A DNA stretch of 64,000 bases from Mesodorylaimus sp. YZB2_4 (Eukaryota > Nematoda > Enoplea > Dorylaimida > Dorylaimidae), in assembly GCA_030248295.1 (NCBI GenBank), contig JASANH010001263.1, forward strand, positions 186,001-250,000, read 5' to 3'. Shown piece by piece: positions 33,810-45,081 of this stretch. Both the position numbers and the translations under genes were made by a program. The notes below the pieces were generated by a model. It did not search any database, was not told where the DNA came from, and saw only the letters and a program-made list of their open reading frames with translations. How positions within the stretch are numbered: the first letter of the stretch is position 1; each line of letters starts with the position of its first letter.

Positions 33810-35048
33810 ATGAGCGGAAAATCGGACAAACGACCGTCGAAAAGCGTGGGAAGTCAAAAGTCAGGGAGGAACCGAGGAAGGTCTGGCGATCGAAATCTTC
33901 GCCAACTGATCAAGAAGCTCAAGAAATGCGAGAACGTAGCACAACCGCTGGACATGGCCACAATCGAGCAGTTGCTGGAACGAGTCGAAGCCATTTTCCG
34001 AAAGGAATCCATGCTGGTTGAAGTGCAGCCGCCCGTGTCGCTCTGCGGTGACATCCATGGCCAGTTTCGAGACCTGCTCCGATTGTTCAGCCAAAACGGA
34101 TGGCCACCGAAGACGAGGTACCTGTTCCTCGGTAAGAACTCATCCTGTTTCTGCGGGCCCTTTCCATCTCACCATAGCAGTCTTGCAGGAGATTACGTTG
34201 ATCGAGGTCCGATGAGCATAGAAACCATCTGCCTTATGTTCGCCTTGAAGATTCGTTCGCCCGACGATTTCTTCCTTCTGCGGGGCAATCACGAGACCGT
34301 GTCGATCAATCGCGTCTATGGCTTCTATGACGAGATCATGCGAAGGTACAACAACGGGGACCTCTTCGAAAGTTTCAACGTAAGTGCAGATGTCATTTTC
34401 TTATCTCCGCGCCTCAACCAATGACTGTGTTGCAGCGCGTGTTCAGTTGGATGCCAATCGCGGGCTTGGTCGCCAAGCGGATTCTATGCATGCACGGCGG
34501 CATTTCGCCCGACCTCCACGACCTTGATCAAATCCGCGAGCTCGAACGGCCGATCCTGGATGCGCCGGACAATGGACTCGTCGCAGACTTGCTGTGGGCT
34601 GATCCAGACAACGAAGTCACTGGTAACTCTTAGGTTACTTCAGCTAATCATTTTGGGGTGGTTAGGGCTTAGATTTTGCAGGTTTCGTACCAAGCAGCCG
34701 AGGAATATCGTACTTGTTTGGACCAGAAACGGTCACAGAGCTGTGCGACTCGTTGGGTTTGGACCTCGTCGCCCGTGCGCACCAGGTTAGCATCAGAGAA
34801 GCATCAGATCTTGCAATCTTGCAATCTCTTTTCAGGTCGTTCAAGAAGGGTTCGAGTTTTTCGCTGATCACCGCTTGGTCACTTTGTTTTCGGCCCCCGA
34901 TTACTGCGACCAGTTCAGAAATGCGGGCGCTGTCATGTGCGTGAGTGAGCGTCTGAAGTGCCGAATCCGAGTAAGCTGAAAACTTTCCTGACGTCGGCTC
35001 TCAACTTGTCCTCGCTATTTTCAGCGACTCCCCTCAAAGTACGCATGA
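33810..35048 (+). CDS. divergent PP1-type Ser/Thr phosphatase
   Basis: Six exons: join(33810..34131,34189..34379,34436..34622,34682..34785,34836..34970,35025..35048), 320 residues. A basic N-terminal extension ([20 protein letters not shown]) precedes a PPP fold with [22 protein letters not shown], a [10 protein letters not shown] loop, ARAHQVV and [16 protein letters not shown]. Metal-site and catalytic residues are retained, but the usual [11 protein letters not shown] is altered (Asn to Asp, Gly to Asp), and the protein ends seven residues after the phosphatase core (RLPSKYA), without the PP1 tail and its TPPR site. An upstream in-frame ATG at 33759 would add 17 residues. Such short, fast-evolving PP1 relatives are expanded in nematodes and often male-germline expressed (family knowledge; not shown here). 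Altered regulation compared with the PPP1CB gene at 5071 is inferred. Confidence 0.9.
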
Positions 35049-36960
35049 CGAGGTCGGAAGCACCGTGTGACTATGCGGAGAGGGAATGCGATGGAATGTG
35101 GTGGCGTTCAAATGAACTTGCTTGAACGATGCCTTGAAGTGTGCTCGTGTTCGTAGGCATTTGTGGTGGTAGCTGATGTGATATCGAGTGATAGCTACGG
35201 GCTCATAATCGCATCACAGTCGCTGCACGCACGCAGTTGATGGATGTCAAAGCCACCTCAAACTCGATAACAAATAGCTGAATCACAAATCTGGTCCAAA
35301 GCGGTCGCAACATATAAATCGAATGTGTTTTCTTTAGTGATAACGTGAAGTTAGCGCTAACAAGGTTAGCGCAGGTTGGCATGAGTTAATTGAGTGATAT
35401 CGTTTATTAGTCAGGCAGACTAACACTTGGAAAGACTGATATTGGAAGGTTTAGGCCACCAAACAACTACCGACCAATCATACTTGGCCTTTGTAGCAGC
35501 AGCAGATAGGGCAATCTTTGGGCCACTACCTTTCATGCTTACCATGCTGCAAGCAGATAACATGATGGCAAATGCCATGTTTATGTTTTCAACCTTTTGC
35601 TTTTGCTTTTTTACTGTGGTGTGTTTTGGAGAACCCAAAACATTAGCATTCAACTGAAAGAAACTGAGTCTACTTCCGAGTAACTTTAAGTGGTGACTTG
35701 GTTGTGTGAGACCAGCATCGACGATGCGACCAGCTTACCTGACCTCCGTAGCCTTTCAGGTTTCTCTTTCTGTCATGTATATTCCATTGGCCACATTTTC
35801 CGCAATGCAACTATCACCGTCGCCCAGCCAGGATTGGCTCCACGGTCACTACTTCCTTCCGCTAATTACGTATTTGTAACGAGCCGCAATGAGGGTCAAT
35901 TACGAGTCAACAGTATAAAGAGGGCCCATTTTCGATAGCCTCTCATCGGCTTTTCTGATCTTGGCACGTATGAATTATTGTCCTTTTTGAGGCGCCCCTC
36001 GAAATTGACCCTCAAGTAGCCCTTCGTCCGCTGCCTGGACCCAATAGGGCGCATTGACAGCAAACAAGCTGTAGGACTATTTGCATAAGGCCTCTTCCCA
36101 TACAGTGATTATAAGACATTCTGTGCCTCTTTGCATAGGGTGATAATTTTTTCTCACCTAACTTGCGTCATTGCTGTGATGTGTGTTGATAGGCAGTCCG
36201 CGTTCCGCCCCCGTCAAGAACAGTCTCTGGGGTCGAGTCACTCTGCACATGCACGAACCCTCGTTAACTCCCTATTTTTTAGTGCATATAAACACGAAAA
36301 CCACAAGAACCAGTTAATTTGACTAAGTTTATCACTTTATCATTTTTTAATCTTCATTAGTATTTCTTTTTGTTGTGGTCCTGAGACACGACCCAAGATA
36401 AGCCACTAGTAAAAAAAACCTGGCACCAGACCATAAAGGCCCTTATCTCCTGTTTGATCTCACTGCCTATGCTTAGGAAAAGTCCATAGGCGTCCTAACT
36501 GGTCGAATAAATCAGTAAAATAGGTTGTTCACAAAATCGAAAAAAAACATCCACATAGCAACTGCACCAACTGACGACATTAGTCTTATAATAAGTAGTA
36601 CCTTCGGAATTTTTTAAAATTTTATTTGGTTTCTTATCTTTATTTTTTATTTTCAATTTTTTAATTTTAATTTTTTAAAATTAAAAAAGTTTTTCCTTCA
36701 TACTGTTCAGATATGTTTTACTCATGAACGATGAAACGCCACAGAAAGACGGCTTCAAAAAGTGCTCCTTGAACTCACTATGCGGTAAGATGTACCTCGC
36801 TCTTTCTTTCAACTTTTAGCCGTTTCAGCAGTGATTTCCACTGGCCATCTATCTCATTCTCTTTGTCTCCCTATCACCGTGGGCAGGCAAGTATTCTACA
36901 AAGCCAAGGCTCGAACCCGACAGGTATTCGGTATTACCAGCCTTTCCCCACAGGTAAAAT
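35049..36960. other. intergenic, nothing recognised
   Basis: Contains an AT-rich stretch (about 36600-36710) and short frames only. At 36870-36960 a GGCTCGAACCCGAC segment (minus-strand GGTTCGAGCC, B-box-like) may be an old tRNA-related relic. Confidence 0.3.
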
Positions 36961-36964
36961 ACGC

Positions 36965-37085
36965 ACAGCCATAGCCTAATGGGTACGTGGCTGTTTCTCA
37001 CGCTGGCCACTGGCCGTTGAGTCGCAGCCAGGAGTATTATTTTGCGTACATCGTTCCCTTCACTCCTTACAGTTATACCGTATGG
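36965..37085 (+). mobile_element. tRNA-derived SINE, family 2, degenerate copy
   Basis: ATAGCCTAATGGGTACGTGG resembles an A box, and GTTGAGTCGCAGCC is a decayed B box. The following TTTTGCGTACATCGTTCCCT matches the tail of the copies at 46630 and 61080 (CGTAAAATGTGTCCCTTCAC). Confidence 0.55.
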
Positions 37086-37089
37086 TAAT

Positions 37090-38595
37090 GTGGCAAAACA
37101 TGACATGACGGACATGATCAAGGATCATGGTCAAAGGCCCCTTAGTCCTAGCCTCATAGAAGTTTCACCCTCTGTAACACCAGATATACTATCAGGTCCT
37201 ACACAGGTGAACTTCGTGAAAGTAGACAGCAAACTTAACCCCTGTCGTGCCCCGCACGATGATGTCTTCGAGGATGAAGACGCTGAGGATATTATGTATT
37301 TGCATATACATACTGTAGAATGCCATGACTAATCATGTCGTGAAATTGCCTTGCACTGAAAATATCTTGATGTTGTGATTTGATTTATGAGCCTGTACCA
37401 CTGTGGATCTTTGTAAGCGAGAGCCACTGGGGCTGGCGCCAGCTACGTGCGTCGCCATCGCGGCGAGTAGAAGCGATATGAACGATGTTGAGATAGGCTG
37501 GGAACGTTATGAGCCAGATGTTGACCAGCTAACCAATGCGAAAAGGGCTCGGACTTGGGTCAGTGCAAAAGGGAGAGACGGTCGAATAAAGTCGACTTTG
37601 TACTATTGTTTGTTACTTGGAACGGACTGAACATAGGGCACAACACCCCCCCCCCCCCCCCCCCATTGCGATCGATAATGTACTTAATATCAAAGTCATC
37701 GGCACGCTTCTAATGTGAAGGGGGTATTTTGAGATGACACCCAAGCGTGCACGAAACAAGGCCGCCTCTCTTTTGGGTGGTACGTAAACCGTTTTGGACA
37801 GTTGATCGGTTTTTACCACAACATTAGAAGCTTACAAGGACACAAACAGTAGAGACCGCCGATGGAGTTTTTCAGTTTGAGCCCTGCTGACTCGTAAATT
37901 CAATCCTAAATAAAAAATACAGACTAATCGACAAACTAATGTATCATTTCAAGTTCAGCCTCTGATTATATTTCGCGGAATTCGTAATCACGGTATCATC
38001 AACAGCGTCTCTCACTTAAGGCAATTTAGAAATCTTCAGAAACCATCTTTATCCAATTTTTGAGTAAGTGGACGAAGCCTCAGACGCATTGTTAGGTGGA
38101 CCTTTCGCTGGTTTCCTGACCCATTTCTCTTTCTATCGCCGAAACTCATGCAAGAAAGATTGATCAGTGATATCGAATTCACCAGTTTCCACACAAACCC
38201 GAACCCCCTCGAGGAAAGGACGCTTTAAAATTCAAATAAAAAACTGAACTGACTCCTGATGAACAAATCCGGCTATCTAAAAACCACGGGAGACTAAACT
38301 GCACAGCAGCGCAAAAGATCGTGATCCACAATTTACTTCTCCTCAGTCTTCCCCTGGTTGGTCAACAAAAAAGAAAGCCATGAGGCCAGTCGCGCGACAC
38401 CTTACAGTACCTGGATACTTTTCGATGAGGACGTATCGTGCTTGATAAATATAAGTAGCACTCGCGGGACTATTCAAATTCTACCCATTCTTTGTTGGTG
38501 TTCAGTGCTGTAGAGAGCACCAAAAAGTGCCAAGGTACCTGCACACGAGAATTCTTGCCAGGGGCTGCCTGGCAGCCCGCAGCCCCTGCTGGCTA
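37090..38595. other. intergenic, nothing recognised; 19-C run
   Basis: A poly-C run lies at 37646-37664. Short open frames at 37042-37332 and 37403-37630 have no domain that I recognise. Confidence 0.3.
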
Positions 38596-38599
38596 CGCC

Positions 38600-39035
38600 C
38601 CTGGCAGCGGTTCGGCATTCGTCTCTCCGTATTGCGAGAGCGAAATGGCTGAGCTCTCCAGGGTTCGATCCCCGGTGATGGAGGTCGGTTTGCGAACTAT
38701 AAGCCCTCGCTGACCTTGCACGCCAGGCCGTGGGTGACTCACCCAATACCCTGGAGGTGCTCCGAGTGGACAGACTGAAGCCAAACGAGGAGACAGTCTT
38801 GGCTGTCGAGCACCGACAGGGTTCAAAGGCCACCCGCCATCGTCCAAGGAAGTCGGTGTCGAGTCCAGGATGCCCTCGCGAGGAAGGGCTCCTAGCAAAG
38901 ACGGGCAGAGGGACGCTGCCGTGAGAGCTGGTCACCTCACGGCCTTGCTTATAATGTCAAGACTGCTGGCCGGCTATAAAACGGGCTGGAAGTTCTTTGG
39001 GGAAGCAGGGGCGGCGAGGGGCCCAACTCTCAAAA
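38600..39035 (+). mobile_element. tRNA-derived SINE, family 1
   Basis: GGTTCGGCATTCGTCTCTCC (5' tRNA-like part), GGGTTCGATCCCCGG (B box), CCTCGCTGACCTTGCACGCC, CCCACCCGCCATCGTCCAAG, then GCTGGCCGGCTAT and an A-rich end at about 39035. The A-rich end joins directly onto the ZCCHC24-like fragment at 39040. Confidence 0.8.
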
Positions 39036-39039
39036 ATGA

Positions 39040-39285
39040 AAAAAACTTGAGTTCTGCCCATGAGTTTTGTGATATCCATTGCCGATGGCAGGCTGAACAT
39101 TGGGAGAAGCCAAAACAGCGTTTTGTGCCTTGGTGAGGTGTTCGAGGCGGTGCCTGAAGTCATGAATTTCCTGTGCAGGCAGACCTGCTGTTTGTCCCGA
39201 AGACACAATGTTACCTGCTCACAGTAGTTGATATAGTGGCCTGGCTTGTAACATATCCGGCATATGTAGCATATGTAACATACAG
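39040..39285 (-). pseudogene. ZCCHC24-like gene fragment
   Basis: Read on the minus strand, this matches 62270-62515 closely. It holds the zinc knuckle ICRICYKPGHYINYC, the following intron and the start of the 3CxxC exon. Small deletions break the frame at the exon (THPYQG region reads NTSPRHK). It ends at the A-rich tail of the SINE at 38600-39035. A truncated, inverted duplicate of the gene at 61907. Confidence 0.8.
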
Positions 39286-40338
39286 ATGTTCCCAGCAAAG
39301 TGCGTTAAGACAAAGCTGTCCTACGAACATATGATAGGGAAAAAGGCTGGTAAGGCCACCAAGGCAATGCAAGACTATTAGAAGGAAAAGCTGAGAAGTG
39401 CGTAAATCGATTTTAGCTCACACTGAGAATTAAATAAAACAAAATACGTGGATCGACTTACACGCAGTATACACTTTTCTATGCTTTACAAAGCACTATG
39501 CACCAGAAGCAAGATTTCGTACTTCTCAGAGCAAATTGCAAGTATTGTAGGATATCACTTGGTCTGCTTAAACATGAGGATGTGTACCATGTTTACGTTC
39601 AACGTCCACGAGCAGAGCTCTTCTGGGAGCGGGTGCAAGGCCGGTGCTATTGCGCGAGATTGACCCGTCCATAATCTCGTGAAGAAAATATAATTTTTGG
39701 CGTAGCTAGTAAAAATTGCGACCATGTCACCTCAATCGCAAACCTGGTTGTGCAGTCAGCACAGAGGTGTAATGGTTTGCCCGAACCGATTACGAGGATA
39801 AAGGTGATGTAGTCAATTTATGTAGTCAAAGAAAACAGATAGTGTACAGTATACTGAAACCAAGCATGTTCCAAGCACGTTTTGCAAAGTTGTCATCTCT
39901 AAAGTTTTTTGAGTAGTTATTTGGTTTATTTCTCTTTTGAATGTTGGGGCAGGAAAAACAGTGTTTGTGCAATGTGATATATGTTGTGTGGACGAGTTTT
40001 TGTACTCACTGATAAAATTAGTGAGTCAGGTGGAGGATTGATGCAGGACTGTCGAATATTGGCTTATGACTTTACCTCTTTCGTTTTTTGTGTTGATGAG
40101 GTTTGCAAATATCAATAAAATCTTAGTGAAAAAAATGGAATAGGATGCGGACAGCTCATCGAATTTTATTTGCACGTCTCGAATGTGATCCTATAAGGGG
40201 GTCGATCAAGCAATCTCGCAGCGCGGTGTAAAGTTAATCATGTGACAGCATGGTTCAGTCGCATTTTCTAGCCGCGTCTCGTGCGGTTGTGTTTTCTTGT
40301 GCTTCGCATCTTTTCTGAACCGTGTGCATCGAAGGAAA
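39286..40338. other. intergenic, AT-rich, nothing recognised
   Basis: 5' flank of the MSP-domain gene. Only short frames. An in-frame upstream ATG (40297) could extend the MSP protein by 14 residues. Confidence 0.3.
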
Positions 40339-40897
40339 ATGCCGAACGACTTTTCGAAATCTGAATCGTCTCGGCGCTCGATTTCGAGCAACTGGATGGA
40401 CATGGTCTCGATGGAACCGTCGGATCGCTTGATGCTGAAGGCCAACGAACGTGCTAAGATTCGCGTCGTGAATCGCAGCGATCGTCGCATATCGTACAAG
40501 GTCAAGACGACTCGTTTCTACAGCGTCATGCCCAATCGCACGTACGGAATGGTGGACCCGTACGGCAGCACCTACATCAAAGTCGTCTTCAAGCCCAGGC
40601 CCGATGAAAAACCGTTCAGCAAACGAGACCGCGTCACTGTGGTCATGAAAGCAGTGGCCGACGCCAACTCGGTAAGTCAATGACCCCCTCGAGGAGTCCC
40701 CAGATACATGCATATTCCCGTATTCCATTCTCACGCAGAAGCCGGAACAAATGTGGCAAGAGAAAGAGAAGAGGCAAAGCCTTCGTTTGTACAACAGCCC
40801 CAGCGACTCGTTCCCGTCCAACGTATCTTCTTCGAAAACGTCGAAACAGTCCGCTAGGCGGCGGTCGCGCAGGTCGAGCCGAAAACCGATCAAATGA
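40339..40897 (+). CDS. MSP (major sperm protein)-domain protein
   Basis: Two exons: join(40339..40671,40739..40897), 163 residues. Residues about 20-105 form an MSP domain: VSMEPSDRLMLKANERAKIR, VVNRSDRRISYKVKTT (the conserved NxSDRRIxxKxKTT core), YGMVDPYGSTYIKVVF and KRDRVTVVMKAVAD. The second exon encodes a basic Ser/Arg-rich tail (SARRRSRRSSRKPIK). MSP domains in nematodes form the filament system of crawling sperm, or act as secreted signals; MSP-domain proteins elsewhere (VAP type) are ER tethers. There is no transmembrane helix here, which favours the soluble nematode kind. It lies 660 bp upstream of a TTBK-like kinase on the same strand. Its exon pieces recur at 43313-43560. Start chosen at the ATG nearest the domain. 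Confidence 0.88.
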
Positions 40898-41239
40898 CGA
40901 AGGGGCCAGTTGATGTGATCGAGGTTGATCATGCGTGAAATTTCGTCTCCCTCCATTCATTGGCTATCTAGTGCTGGTTGCGATCTTTCGGTGTCTTTGA
41001 TACTGCCGTGAAATAACGTGGAGCAAATAAATGTGGTCCTTGTGCGCACGCTGGCCGTCAGGATGATGTCGCGCGCGTTTGTCTCCAATTTCGCTGTCAA
41101 TGCCATTCACACTAGATGGCACCGGCTGTCGTCGAGTTGCTAAGACGTTGTACACCCGGTAAACTATCTCCCATCAGGCCTTTGGACCAAGAGGAATCAG
41201 TAAGGTCTATTGAGTGAGCAAACAAACTCTTGCAGGACT

Positions 41240-41330
41240 ATTTGGGTCAGGCGACGAGATGTCAGCAGAAGTGGTCGTACAGTTGAGGAGCCTCTGGCTT
41301 CGGAGGCCAGTTTGTAATAAACGTAGCCCC
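41240..41330. repeat. SINE-related fragment upstream of kinase copy A
   Basis: GTCAGCAGAAGTGGTCGTAC and GCCTCTGGCTTCGGAGGCCA resemble the block found 3' of both TTBK copies (43130-43190 and 53715-53770). Confidence 0.5.
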
Positions 41331-41429
41331 TCTCACTTTTCACATACGGTGAACTTTCTCTCTTTATTGATAACAGGACCAATGCGATTCACTCGTTGTC
41401 GCATTTTCAAGCGCAGTTGACCAGAAACG

Positions 41430-42880
41430 ACGTTATGATGGTGTGATGGCAATGTAAAGTTATGACAATGCGAAGTAAGACAAACACAAGAGTCATTCCG
41501 TGCGCGTGGTTTTGTCGAGATCGGTCGGTCGGTGAGTTCGTGAGTTGGTCGAGAGTCGAAATGGGAACGAAGAAGGTGCAAGACGAGAAGAAGTTCATCG
41601 CCGTGGGCGAGGTGTTGGACGGTCGATGGGAGAACGTGCGCGTGTTGGGCGAAGGCGGGTTTGGCGCAGTCTACGAAGTCAAAGGCATCGTCGAGGGAGA
41701 ACACCTGAACCAGCACTACGCCTTGAAGGTATGCTCGCTCCCAGGTCTCGCCTCCCCACCCCATCCGAGCTCAACGCTCCTGACTGTGCCGCTTCTGTTC
41801 AGGTCGAAGCCAAGGACATCCCCGACTACATGAAGCTGCTGGCCATGGAACGAGACGTGCTGCGCGCCCTGCGAGACATCAACGCCAAACACTTCTGCCG
41901 CTACATCACGGTGGGGCAGACGGATCGGTTCCGGTTCCTGATCATGTCGCTGATCGGCAAGTCGTTGGACGACCTGAAGAAAGCCGTCGGCCACGGTCAA
42001 GGACGCTCGAAACAATTCAGTCTGTGCACGTCACTCTTCGTCGGCATCGAGACGTTGGAGTCCATTCAAGAGTTGCACAAGATCGGGTAAGTTGATCCCT
42101 TTTTCTCAAGTACAGCCTCCGCTAACGGACCTGTGACGCTTCAGGTATCTGCACCGGGACTTGAAGCCGGCCAATTTCGCCGTAGGTCGCGAGCCGGACA
42201 CGCATCGCATCTACATGCTCGACTTCGGAATGTGCCGCAAGTACACCAGGCCCGACGGTTCGCATCGACGACCGCGTGATCGACTGGGCTTCCGAGGAAC
42301 AGTGCGCTTCGCATCGCCCGCCTGCCACAAGGAGGAAGAGCTGTCCCGCCGCGACGACCTGTGGTCCTGGCTGTTCATGATCGTCGACGTCTCGGTCGGC
42401 AAGCTTCCCTGGGACAGTCTGCAGTTCACCGTAAGTCGTTGCATGTCGGGTTTTGCGTAGAGTCTAATTGTTTGTTGTCATTTTAGCGAGGCACGTCGCA
42501 AAAGGAAATGATGGCCAAGATCGGCGAGTCGAAGGAGGCGTCGTTGGCGCAGCGAGGAAAGATCCTGCTGGAAGGCTGCCCGCGCGAGTACCAAGAGGCC
42601 TACGACCACACCATAACGCTGCAGTACGCCGACGAGCCCAACTACGATCTGATCAAACGCGCATGGCAGACGTGCCAGCAACGCAAAGGCTACACGTCGG
42701 AGAGCCCGCTCGACTGGGAACCGAAGGGCGAGCACTTCCAAGCGACGCAAGCCGTGCCCATGGCCACCATGATGGTCGACGATCGCGAGCGTGAGGCCAT
42801 GCTGAAAAAGTCCTTCGAAGACAACAAGAAGTGAGCCGACCGTGTGATGCCCGTGACAACTCGTGATGCGATGGATGCGT
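41430..42880. repeat. arm A of a 1.45-kb inverted duplication (arm B 53922-55372)
   Basis: Positions p and 96802-p correspond without any insertion or deletion from about 41430 to 42880, including introns. All compared reading frames on both strands translate identically. Outside this tract the two flanks still align but carry many substitutions and indels. The arms are separated by about 11 kb. Confidence 0.93.
41561..42834 (+). CDS. TTBK-like (CK1 superfamily) protein kinase, copy A
   Basis: Four exons: join(41561..41728,41803..42086,42145..42430,42487..42834), 361 residues. Kinase motifs: glycine loop VLGEGGFGAVYEV, ATP-site Lys in YALK (about 56), MSLIGKSLDDLKK (hinge and helix D), catalytic YLHRDLKPANFAVG, DFGMCRKYTRP, GFRGTVRFASPACHKEEELS, and RRDDLWSWLFMIVD. 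The closing segment is YDLIKRAWQTC then SPLDWEP, typical of TTBK-like kinases, ending with a short charged tail (FEDNKK). All catalytic residues are present. The TTBK family phosphorylates tau/tubulin-type targets in vertebrates; the nematode expansions are largely germline and uncharacterised, so the substrate is unknown. Exons and introns appear identical to copy B at 53968-55241 on the opposite strand. The upstream neighbour is the MSP-domain gene. Confidence 0.93.
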
Positions 42881-43312
42881 TTGAATGTAATCGTAGCGGG
42901 TTTCTGTGGAGGAGTGAAGTTCGGACTGAAATGCAGGGTTTCTAGTTTCGCTGCAATGTAATTGCCGCTACTAGCCAGCACAGCCAGTCGATCGAATTGA
43001 CGACGTTGTACAGTGAATGCACTGTCTCATGTGCCCCTGTCCCATCAAGCCACTGACCAATGTGAGTCAGTGAGTCTATGCATCCAGTGTGTCGGCAGAA
43101 AACTCTTACAAATGTAATTTGGTCACGGTGACGGGATGGCAGCGGAAGTGGTCGTACAGAAGCCTCTGGCGACGGAGGTCATTAATGTGCTCTGAGGGAC
43201 GGATTCCCAAGGATCGCAGCTGGCAGGGTGCAGACCTATTGCCATGATTCAAATAAAGCTGGTGGCCAGTCCGAGCCCTTGCGTGGAGCCGCGGCGGGTA
43301 GAGGCGCAAGCA

Positions 43313-43560
43313 GGAGAACCGCATCACTGTGTTCATGAAAGCGGTGGCCGACGCCAGCCAGATATCGGTTCAAGCCGCTCTCCATGCCCTCGTTACCAGA
43401 TTCGGTTCCGGCCTCGCTTCCCTCGCTCTTCGCCTTGGACTTTTCTTTCTTTTTCTTTGGCTCCTTCTTGCCACCTTCGGCCGTTTTCTCCGACTTGAGC
43501 ACTTGACGAACCACGTCCGACGCCCCTGGCGACTTCCAGAAATGCTCTGGTTTCTGAAAA
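43313..43560. pseudogene. head-on fragments of an MSP-domain gene
   Basis: On the plus strand 43313-43365 matches the 3' end of the MSP gene's first exon (CGCATCACTGTGTTCATGAA, encoding MKAVADAS). Directly after it, on the minus strand, 43553 down to about 43378 encodes an alternative MSP second exon preceded by a TTTCAG acceptor: KPEHFWKSPGASDVV followed by a Lys-rich run (KKEPKKKKEKSKAK) and a Glu/Ser-rich end, comparable with KPEQMWQEKEK of the intact gene. The two pieces point toward each other, so no intact gene exists here. Confidence 0.6.
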
Positions 43561-43649
43561 GAAGACGTTGCATGGAAAGGATTGCCCGTGGTGTGGAAAA
43601 TGGCGGCCCAATCGAAGCTCCCGCTTCGCAAACCTAAGAACCTAAGCAT

Positions 43650-45081
43650 AAAGCAATGTGACTTACTATGTCCATGTATGTACCCGCGCTAATCGATGTC
43701 AAAGTAGGTATTTTGTTTATGAAACACCCGGTATATTCCATATGTCATGTTCTCCAAGGTATAGAGAGGTCTTGTTTTTTGCCTTAGGACAGGTGTATGT
43801 GCAACAATACCTCACTAATGCTAAAATAGGACGAAAAATTTGGTCAGTCTGTCCTACAATGCACGCCCTCTCCGATGCACAACCCACCAGCTCTGGTGAT
43901 ATCTTAAAAATCTGTTGGGCTCTTTTGAGCAAGCTGCCGCTGATCCTTAACAGAGTCAGCGGCATGAGATCACGGACATTCAGTGAAGTCGGCTCGGTCA
44001 CGTTGTCAGCGATGGTCGAATGAGAGATTTCATGAGGAGTCCCCTCCCAGGGTCATCCCATCTTGAACAGTGGGCGTTGAAACAACTAACAACTTGATCG
44101 CGCAGGTAGCCTTCATTGTAAAGAATGGCAGATTACACCTCTCGCTCCCGTGCTTGGCAATGCATTCGCGGTGTCATTCATAACACGGTGCAGCCCGACC
44201 ACACGGTGATCTGTCAGTGTCGTTGTGTCGTTTGTTTCTAAAATCAAGTCTGGTGGTGATTTCCGATCCTTCCTTCATTCACCAAGGTACCAATCATTCA
44301 CGAGTGTCACAAACTGAGGTAGTGCAGTGCCGCGCTGTCAAAGTGTTGCCATTTAGTTATTGGCTTATAATGTATGAACCATGTAAGACCCTCCCTTTGA
44401 GGCTTTGAAAAAAGCAGGTTGCTCTGGCAGATGGTGCGCGGGGTTTAGTGACACCTGCGATAGGCCATTGCTCAGAGGTCATTAGATCAGCCCATCTTCG
44501 CTGATTCGTAGTTGCGTAGAATACTGACGGCGAGAAGTAGAACCATGCAAGATTTGAGCACTCGCTTAAAAAAGCTTTTTCTAGGATTATGACCGCTCGG
44601 TCAAATTGTTGTTCAGGCAAGCAGGAGCTTCGGTTTTAAAATTGTGGAGGGTTTTATCTCCTGCAACGGAGGTCGGTAAAATCCATGAATCCCGTTCTGC
44701 ACGCGCGCCAGGCGGTGTGTGCTCTACTTGTTGACTTACAAGTGCTCCTAGACAAGGGACAGAAGCCAGTAGACAGTCCAAAGAAACTAATCTCCAAGTC
44801 CAGTGTAATGTCCCATGGGCCGTACTTTCTTGATCATCGACCGACTGTTTTTGGTCGCTTGTGCCTTCTTTGCTTTTCCTATCCCTCGAGTCCCAGCCCA
44901 TTGTCAGTTGAAACTGAATCTAACTCCGTTGAGCTAAAGATGCATGCTTCCGGCCTGCTTTTCTTTACACTTCCAATCTCTGTCGCCTGTGCCAAAATTC
45001 CTTGTGTACATTCTCTTTCAGTTCTTGCTTTCTGCGGTTGTCGTAACACGAAAGATCGAATTCAAAGTGTGTTCTAAAAGA
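43650..45081. other. intergenic with SINE-like remnants
   Basis: At about 44640-44900, fragments of SINE family 1 occur (CAACGGAGGTCGGTAAAATC, CACGCGCGCCAGGC). A 121-codon plus-strand frame at 43658-44023 has no recognisable features. 5' flank of the SLC6 gene at the right; an in-frame ATG at 44944 could extend that protein. Confidence 0.4.

Noticed and set aside
43236-43649. 137-codon minus-strand open frame as a complete gene
   Set aside because: Its middle is an MSP second exon, and its end is the antisense of an MSP first-exon fragment and repeat sequence; treated as rearranged fragments.
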